64,000 bases of DNA, from contig NZ_LMEH01000001.1 of the NCBI RefSeq assembly GCF_001425325.1, forward strand, positions 1,163,898-1,227,897. Direction: 5' to 3'. The DNA is from Leifsonia sp. Root1293 (GTDB taxonomy: Bacteria; Actinomycetota; Actinomycetes; Actinomycetales; Microbacteriaceae). The notes under the pieces were generated by a model that worked only from the letters and a program-made list of their open reading frames with translations, did not search any database and was not told the origin of the DNA. The translations under genes and the position numbers were made by a program. Below, piece by piece: positions 61,295 to 64,000 of this stretch. Numbering within the stretch: position 1 is the first letter of the stretch; every line of letters starts with the position of its first letter.

Positions 61295-62572
61295 CTAGGT
61301 GCGTGTCAGGCTGCCACCGGCACGTACCCGGGAGACCGCATCCACTGTTGCTGCGAGGATCAGAACCCCGCCGGTGACGACGTAGTTGACTCCCGCCGGG
61401 AGGTTGAGCAGACCGAGGCCGTTCGTGATGACCGCGATCACAAGAGCGCCGATGGCGGCGTGGATCAGGCGGCCGCGCCCTCCGAAGAGCGAGACGCCGC
61501 CGACGACCGCCGCCGCCACGCCGGAGAGAACGATGTCTCGTCCGGCCGCTGCATCGACCGATCCGACCTTGGACACACTGAACAGGCCGGCGACGACAGC
61601 GAGAGTGGAGCAGATGATGAATGCCGACCAGCGGATCATCACGACCTTGATGCCGGCGCGGCGCGCGGCTTCGGCATTGCCGCCGATGGCGTAGATGTAC
61701 CGGCCGAATCGTGTCCTGTCGAGCACGAAGGTGCCCAGCCACAGGATGGCCAGCACGAACGGCACGACGATCGGGACACCCTGCACGACCCCCACCGACT
61801 GCCCACGGTTCTGGTTCAGCAGCCAGACGACATAGCCGCCCACGGCCAGGATGACTCCGAGCTTGATCCAGACCAGGGCTATGGCCCGGTTGGGAACACC
61901 CGCACGCCTGCGACGGGCGCGGTCCCAGAACGACGTGCCGCCCGAGACTCCCAGCACGACCGCGAGCATCACCCAGCCCGCCCACACCGGCATGTTCGAG
62001 TTCTGGATGGCGAGGATCTCGGGTGTCTGGATCCGATAGAGGCCGCCGGAGCCGATGATGATCAGCTCGAGTCCCTGCAGCCCGAGGAACAGGCCAAGGG
62101 TCACGACGAATGACGGGATGCCGACGCGTGCCACGAAGAATCCGATGAACGTGCCGATCAACACGCCGGTGGCGAGCGAGATGAGCAGCGCCAGCATCCA
62201 GTTGATGTGCACGGTGTTCACGAGCACCACGAAGATGCACATCGTGAGACCGCTCGTGACGCCGGCCGAGAGGTCGATCTCACCGAGCAGGATGACGAAG
62301 ACGAGCGCCATTCCGAGCATCACCAGCGTCGCTGCCTGGGTGAGGAGATTGGCGAAGTTGCGCTCGGTGAGGAAGTAGGGGCTGAGGAAGGTGAACAGCA
62401 CCATGAGCACGACGAAGCCGGACAGCGCAGGCAGCGCTCCCATCTCTCCGTTGCGCACACGGCTGACCCATGCCCGCACCTGATCGCGGACACCGCCTTC
62501 CTGTCCGCTGCCGATCAAGTCGCCCGAGAGCGGATCCGGAGAGGCGTTCGTCGTGCTGATCGTGTCGGTCAT
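61295..62572 (-). CDS. Sugar ABC transporter permease (XylH type)
   Basis: The 425-residue permease belongs to the BPD_transp_2 (branched-chain/sugar) group and has ten or more helices. GEIDLSAGVTSGLTMCIFVV near residue 99 and GRYIYAIGGNAEAARRAGIK near residue 302 are the family signatures (the latter the ATPase-contact loop). The extra ~80 residues between (about 215-260) and total length match XylH-like permeases, which are longer than RbsC. The ATG overlaps the ATPase stop (ATGA). Xylose is the best guess for the substrate; ribose or another pentose is possible. Confidence 0.9.
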   Translation of the reverse strand: MTDTISTTNASPDPLSGDLIGSGQEGGVRDQVRAWVSRVRNGEMGALPALSGFVVLMVLFTFLSPYFLTERNFANLLTQAATLVMLGMALVFVILLGEIDLSAGVTSGLTMCIFVVLVNTVHINWMLALLISLATGVLIGTFIGFFVARVGIPSFVVTLGLFLGLQGLELIIIGSGGLYRIQTPEILAIQNSNMPVWAGWVMLAVVLGVSGGTSFWDRARRRRAGVPNRAIALVWIKLGVILAVGGYVVWLLNQNRGQSVGVVQGVPIVVPFVLAILWLGTFVLDRTRFGRYIYAIGGNAEAARRAGIKVVMIRWSAFIICSTLAVVAGLFSVSKVGSVDAAAGRDIVLSGVAAAVVGGVSLFGGRGRLIHAAIGALVIAVITNGLGLLNLPAGVNYVVTGGVLILAATVDAVSRVRAGGSLTRT

Positions 62573-63321
62573 GCGTTTGCTCCCGGGTATGTTCTGCTGC
62601 CTGTGATGTACCCGACGACGTCGTCGTAGTTCGTCTCGTTCGCTGGCACCTCGGCGACCATCTGGCCGAGGAAGAGAACGTTGATGTAGTCGGCGACCTT
62701 GAAGACGTCGGCGAGGTTGTGGCTGATGATGATGACGGCGACGCCCTGCTCGGCGAGCCGCGTGACCAACTGCAGCACCTGCTCGGTCTGCGCGACGCCG
62801 AGGGCGGCTGTCGGCTCGTCGAGGATGACGACCTTCGCCTTCTTCAACACGGCGCGTGCGATCGCCACGGTCTGACGCTGACCCCCGGAGAGGCTGGACA
62901 CCTTCTGCCGCACGGACTTCACAGTGCGCACCGAGAGCGAGCGCAGGGTGTCCGACGCATCCTTCTCCATGCGCCCCTCGTCGAAGGTGCCGAAGCGGGT
63001 CTCTTCGCGGCCGAGGAACATGTTCTGCACGATGTCGAGATTGTCGGCGAGTGCCAGGTCCTGGTAGACGACCTCGATGCCCAGATGTGCCGCTTCCCGA
63101 GGATTGTGCAGGGTGACGGGTTCCCCGTTGAATCGCACCACGCCGTCGTCGTAGGGCTGCACCCCTGCCAGGCCCTTGATGAGTGTCGACTTGCCTGCGC
63201 CGTTGTCGCCGACCAGTGCTGTGACCTTGCCCGGGTATGCCTTGAGGTTCACACCCTTGAGCACGCTGACCGGACCGAAGCCCTTCTTGACGTCCGTCAA
63301 CTCGATGATTGGCACATCCAT
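62569..63321 (-). CDS. Sugar ABC transporter ATP-binding protein (single domain, XylG type)
   Basis: The 250-residue protein carries one ABC domain: Walker A GDNGAGKSTLIKG near residue 38, Q-loop YQDLALADNLDI, signature SSLSGGQRQTVAIARAVL near 143, and Walker B VVILDEPTAALG near 164. Sugar importers of the Rbs/Mgl type usually have a fused two-domain ATPase; the single-domain form is typical of actinobacterial xylFGH operons. The ATG has AAAGGAA upstream. It lies between the binding-protein and permease genes. Confidence 0.92.
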   Translation of the reverse strand: MDVPIIELTDVKKGFGPVSVLKGVNLKAYPGKVTALVGDNGAGKSTLIKGLAGVQPYDDGVVRFNGEPVTLHNPREAAHLGIEVVYQDLALADNLDIVQNMFLGREETRFGTFDEGRMEKDASDTLRSLSVRTVKSVRQKVSSLSGGQRQTVAIARAVLKKAKVVILDEPTAALGVAQTEQVLQLVTRLAEQGVAVIIISHNLADVFKVADYINVLFLGQMVAEVPANETNYDDVVGYITGSRTYPGANA

Positions 63322-63438
63322 GCCGGGTTCCTTTCGTACCGCCGGGGACGCAGCGTTCCGGCACCGGTGGGGCACTGCGAGCGGGCGAGCGGAGAACGTC
63401 TGCCTTCCACGCCACGGCCCTCGTGCGAAACGGAGACG

Positions 63439-63474
63439 GCCTCGCGCACCACCGGTGTCGGTGGTGCGCGAGGC
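63439..63474 (-). promoter_or_regulatory. Strong intercistronic hairpin in the sugar ABC operon
   Basis: GCCTCGCGCACCACC (63439-63453) and GGTGGTGCGCGAGGC (63460-63474) form a perfect 15-bp stem with a 6-base loop just after the binding-protein stop. No U-tract follows, so it probably slows 3' decay or partially terminates, keeping the binding-protein mRNA abundant. Confidence 0.7.
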
Positions 63475-63482
63475 CCGGGGTG

Positions 63483-64000
63483 CTACTTCACACCGTGCTC
63501 GTCGCACGCTGCCTTGACATCCGCGGTGCAGATGTCGGCCGCGCTGGCGTCGCCGGCCGTCACGACACTCTGGACCTCATCCGGTCCGACCAGGATCGGA
63601 GTCACGGCGATGTAGGGGGTGCCGTCGTCCAGCTTCTTGTCGACGCTCGGCTTCTCTCCCTTCAGCAGCTGGATGGCGAGCTCGGATGCGGCGTCAGCCT
63701 CGAGCGTGAACGGCTTGTAGACCGTGGCGGTCTGCTTGCCCAGGAGCACGTTCTGCAGGCCGGCCGTCGAGGCATCCTGTCCGGACACGGGGACCGTGAG
63801 TCCGTTCTTGTCGAGGATGGTGATGACGCCGGCTGCGTTGGTGTCGTTGGCGACCCACACTGCATCGACCTTGCCGCCCAGAGCAGTCAGAGCCTGCTCG
63901 AAGTTGGTGGCGCTCTTGTCGCCGTCCCAGATGCCGGCAGGCTCCTGCGCGGGCTTGATGCCGGCAGCGGCCATCACCTCGTCTGCGCCGTCGTGGAACA
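63483..64000 (-). CDS. Sugar ABC transporter substrate-binding protein (C-terminal part, XylF type)
   Basis: The last 172 codons of a periplasmic-binding-protein-like sugar receptor are present; the signal peptide and N-lobe lie beyond the window. Residues include VDAVWVANDTNAAGVITIL (the sugar-contacting ANDxxA segment), VPVSGQDASTAGLQNVLLGK, and TATVYKPFTLEADAASELAI, as in XylF/RbsB proteins. It is the first gene of the SBP-ATPase-permease operon and is separated from the ATPase gene by 160 bases with a strong hairpin. Confidence 0.9.
   Translation of the reverse strand, partial: FHDGADEVMAAAGIKPAQEPAGIWDGDKSATNFEQALTALGGKVDAVWVANDTNAAGVITILDKNGLTVPVSGQDASTAGLQNVLLGKQTATVYKPFTLEADAASELAIQLLKGEKPSVDKKLDDGTPYIAVTPILVGPDEVQSVVTAGDASAADICTADVKAACDEHGVK

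Noticed and set aside
1-64000. CRISPR array, prophage, intact insertion sequence, rRNA or SRP RNA
   Set aside because: No regularly spaced repeats, transposase or integrase motifs, or rRNA/4.5S sequences were seen on either strand.

Overview
The window reads as ordinary chromosome of a high-GC actinobacterium, most likely family Microbacteriaceae. This is inferred from the gene order (recG-coaD ... yceD-rpmF-rnc ... mutM-smc-ftsY-ffh-khpA-rpsP-rimM), the frequent GTG and TTG starts, the DUF222/HNH '13E12-type' gene, and many genes whose start codon lies 6-7 nt behind a TANNNT box with no ribosome binding site (leaderless transcripts). No rRNA, CRISPR array, prophage or intact insertion sequence was found.

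Left third (1-30 kb): the minus strand carries the translation and protein-targeting block rimM-khpA-rpsP, ffh, a small DUF2004-like gene, ftsY, smc, mutM, rnc, rpmF and a YceD/DUF177 gene, then a MoxR/DUF58/transglutaminase operon inserted next to coaD, then recG. Between these sit accessory metabolic genes: an EamA exporter with an ArsR-type regulator, a GCS2-type carboxylate-amine ligase, PPK2, a GH1 beta-glucosidase, an F420-type LLM oxidoreductase, a PAP2 phosphatase, a BBE-like FAD oxidase and a double GNAT protein. A 747-residue secreted protein with five Ig-like repeats and two C-terminal Cys/Trp modules lies between rnc and mutM.

Middle (30-45 kb): rsmD, thiL, a DUF3515 lipoprotein and the minus-strand chain leuC-leuD-murA-plsC-gpsA-ddl, which joins leucine biosynthesis, peptidoglycan precursor and phospholipid synthesis. 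A 16-codon leader peptide with three consecutive Leu codons and a terminator-like hairpin precede leuC, as expected for ribosome-mediated attenuation. A TerC family gene follows a yybP-ykoY (manganese) riboswitch. Then come a UPF0114 gene, tRNA-Glu(CTC), a diacylglycerol-kinase-like gene, an MBL hydrolase, and a DUF222/HNH gene that appears frameshifted near its N-terminus and is flanked by short repeats.

Right third (45-64 kb): a small predicted beta-flower protein, DNA topoisomerase IB, and the divergent NHEJ pair ku/ligD; an SRPBCC-DUF4166 pair; an SLC13 permease; an MFS-aminopeptidase-glutaminase run; a siderophore-interacting protein; a PadR regulator with its efflux pump and a clear promoter/operator; and a xylose-type sugar ABC operon whose binding-protein gene runs off the window end.

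The least explained items are the secreted repeat protein, the small gene between ffh and ftsY, the leuC leader, the nested palindromes at 8.2 and 41.4 kb, and a window-wide excess of GATGC/GCATC that does not look like simple codon choice. I see no defence island or gene cluster that I would call a new multi-gene system.
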